Source of the DNA: Baffinella frigidus
Lineage: Eukaryota; Cryptophyceae; Cryptomonadales; Baffinellaceae
Assembly (NCBI GenBank): GCA_026770585.1
Contig: MU646308.1
Span: forward strand, 1,505,227 to 1,519,600
Reading direction: 5' to 3'
Length of the DNA: 14,374 nucleotides
Both the position numbers and the translations under genes were made by a program. This document shows positions 9,601 through 12,600 of this stretch, piece by piece. The notes under the pieces were generated by a model. It made no database searches and was not told the DNA's origin. It saw only the letters and a program-made list of their open reading frames with translations. Each line of letters begins with the position of its first letter. Position 1 is the stretch's first letter.

Positions 9601-12600
9601 TCCATTTCTGAGGGCTGGTGGTGTCGTGACGGGACGGTGACTGTTCCGCGAAGGGATACTTGGCGAGAGGGAGAGAGCTGTAAGTTTGCAATTGAGTGGT
9701 GCGGGTCAGGACTCGGGGTTCACCAGGAAACTTCTCAACATCTTCAATGATCCATGATCATGGATCCATGAAAAACATGGTCCCTGCTCATGGATCCCTG
9801 AAAAATATGGTTCAGGGTTGAGGGTGTCGGGGTGAGAGTCTTGCCTGGCGCACGCAGGCCGGGCAGGGGTCGAGCTATATGAGCCTTGTGACGGGCCCAC
9901 CTCGGCACTGCACCGTTTATGAAGAGGGTCCGCCGTTGATGGAGGGGGGGAGGCTTGCCTGGCGCACGCAGACCGGGCACGGATCGAGCAGAGCATTTCC
10001 GAGCGGGTCCACCGCCTGTCCTCGGGGTGCATGTTTTGCATCAGCATCCGCTGGTCGATTTCCTTGCTAAGAGGTTTAGTAGGCCTACTAGGTTTGGTAG
10101 GCTCACTGTCAAGGTTTGGAAGGCCTACTAGGTTTCGCAACACCGCACAGGTGCGGTGTTGACGCATGCAGGACAGGGTCCTCTGAAGGTGAGTAAAGTA
10201 TGGTTGAATAGGGTCTCAGTCATGGTCTAGAATAGATATGGTCTACAAAATTATGCCATATAATTCTATTCTGGAATTGGCATGGTCTAGAAAATTATGG
10301 TCTATGATCTATTCGAATAGAAGAGGATATGGCGGGACTCCCGCAGCGCTCGCCCACGATTTGGGCGAGGCGCAGCGGGGAGACGCGCGGGAAATGTTCC
10401 CCCAAGTTAAGGCACTGAGAAGCCCTTGGCGGCAGCCCAGCAACACGATGCGGGTTGGCGCCAGCCACACACTCCTACCACGTAGCAGCCACTGATGCCT
10501 TCGGGAAGCGGTCAATCGAAACGACTCCCGTATACATTGCAAATATTTTCGCCAGTAACGTGACCAATCTTGCCCGGATCCGCGCGTACACGCCCCCCCC
10601 CCCTATTTACCAAAGGAGAGACCTTGGTGGATGTATCGATGAAGCCCCCCATATCTCCTCGCGAAGAGTTAGAGCACGCGATGGGGACATCAGGAGGCAC
10701 GTATACGCACAGTTTTTTTGTAAAGCACACGGTGCTGACGCAGACCGTTGCGTTTTCAGGATAAAATTGCTGACGCAGATCGTTGCGTTTTCAGGATAAA
10801 TTTGCTGACGCAAACCGTTGCGTTTCAGGACACGAGCGCGCACACGAGCTCCTGTCCTGAACGTTGCGACGTGGGTACGGGAGACCTTGGTGGATGCATC
10901 GATGAAGGCCCCCATGTCTCCTCGGCATGCGATGGGGACATCAGGAGGTGCCTTGCTGTCGCACAGCTGCACGGGGCCTGCACACACCACCATTTATTCG
11001 TTAATCGAATTTATTTAATTAATTTAACACTACCGAATTGCACTGTTACTTAGACACCACCTCACACAGCTGCACGGGGCCTGCACACACCATTAAATAA
11101 GTAAATAGTTATATTCAAGAATAAATATGAGCATACAAATGTTGAACGTGTCACCTCGCGTGCATTGGTCCCTGAGCACAATCGAGACGCTCAGAGTCAG
11201 GGCGGGGGGGGCAGCTTGCGGCCAGCTCAAAAACTTTGACGGATCTGGAACACAACTGGCAACTTTTACCATAATTGCATTGTTCTCGCGGCTGGCTTCT
11301 CAGCAAACCGCTCTAGCAGATTCACGGTTGGGGATATGGTATCCCCAACCGTAGCCCTGCTACCGTATCGTAACCCTGCGACCGCGGGGCTCCTGCTAGC
11401 CCCGCGGGACTACCGCAAAAAGAGATGTAGATAGAGAGAGCGATATATATATATATATATATAGAGAGAGAGCGAGCGAGAGAGAGAGAACCGAACGCCG
11501 CCCCTTAACATAGCATATCCATTTCATCATCCCACACATCAAAGCCCGACATGGCAAAAACAGTGGAACTGATTCAGTGATCTTCCGAAATGAAATCCGA
11601 GGGGGGTTCCGACCCACGCCAGATTCTTGGAAGGGGTTGCCAAAAGTCAATTTCCCCTCAAGTCAGTGGTTTTCAAAAGTTGCAAACCCTATATCCTGAT
11701 AGGGTTTAAAAAAATCGACCCCCACCTGCAATCTGGCGTGGACGGACCAGCAAGGTTACCATGATTGCATTATTCCCACGGCCAACTTCTCTGCACACCA
11801 CTCTAGCAGGAGCCCTGGGGGCTACTCTATCCCCAACCGTAACCCACCTAACCTCAACTCAAGGGGGGGGGGGGTTCCGACGAGCCAGCAAGGATAGTGA
11901 GGCCCTGGGGGCTACCGTATCCCCAACCGTAACCGTAACCCGCCCCGCCTGAATCCGAGGAAGGGGGGGGCGACAGACCAGCCAGAATAGTGAGGCAGGT
12001 CCCCGCAGCAATGTCGCCCTGTGAGTCACCCGGACCGCACTCGCGCCCGCGCTCCTGCGAGACGAACGGGTTCCGAACCTGCCCCGAGACCCCTCAGGTC
12101 AGCCTCGTATCCCCACTTCTGACTCTGTCTGCCACGCAGCGGATTTCGAAGGGATTTTGAACAACCCCTAAGCGATAAGATCTAGGACCCTACGGTAGAC
12201 AACCCGTAGGGAAATAGGGGGCTTCCTACGGATACGGTGACGGAAACTCGGGCACTGAGTGCCGATTTGGTGAGTCCGGGCCGCACTCCCAGCATGTCAA
12301 CTTGAGAAAAATCGGTGAACCCGAGTGAGGCAGCGCTATGTCTCTCGGGGCAGCACCTCGCCGTACAGCGATCAGGGTGTAAGGTTCAGGGTGTAGGGTG
12401 TAGGGTGTAGGGTGTAGGGTGTAGGGTGTAGGGTGTTGGGTGTAGGGTGTAGGGTGTAGGGTGTAGGGTGTGGGGTGTAGACGGACCGCGAGGATGAATT
12501 CGAGGGGTTCGCCGACTCTGAGGGTTCCGTTGAGGCGGAGAGATAGCACTCCCAAATCCGCGTCGAAAGTCGCGAGCTGTTCCAGCATCTTGTGCGCCGT

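Noticed and set aside
642-9640. Plus-strand ORFs rich in GFGVWGLGFRV or YGLWFMV repeats, and minus-strand PKPQTPNPK ORFs
   Set aside because: They are translations of heptamer arrays (21-bp period gives 7-residue repeats in every frame) and cut across the exon islands.
9706-10167. 153-aa minus ORF
   Set aside because: It crosses introns; in its frame the exon-10 duplicate differs by three replacing changes, while the neighbouring frame gives two silent and one replacing.
10309-10542. Minus ORF MQCIRESFRLTASRR... as an exon
   Set aside because: Open in two frames at once, no paired splice sites of matching phase, no motif.
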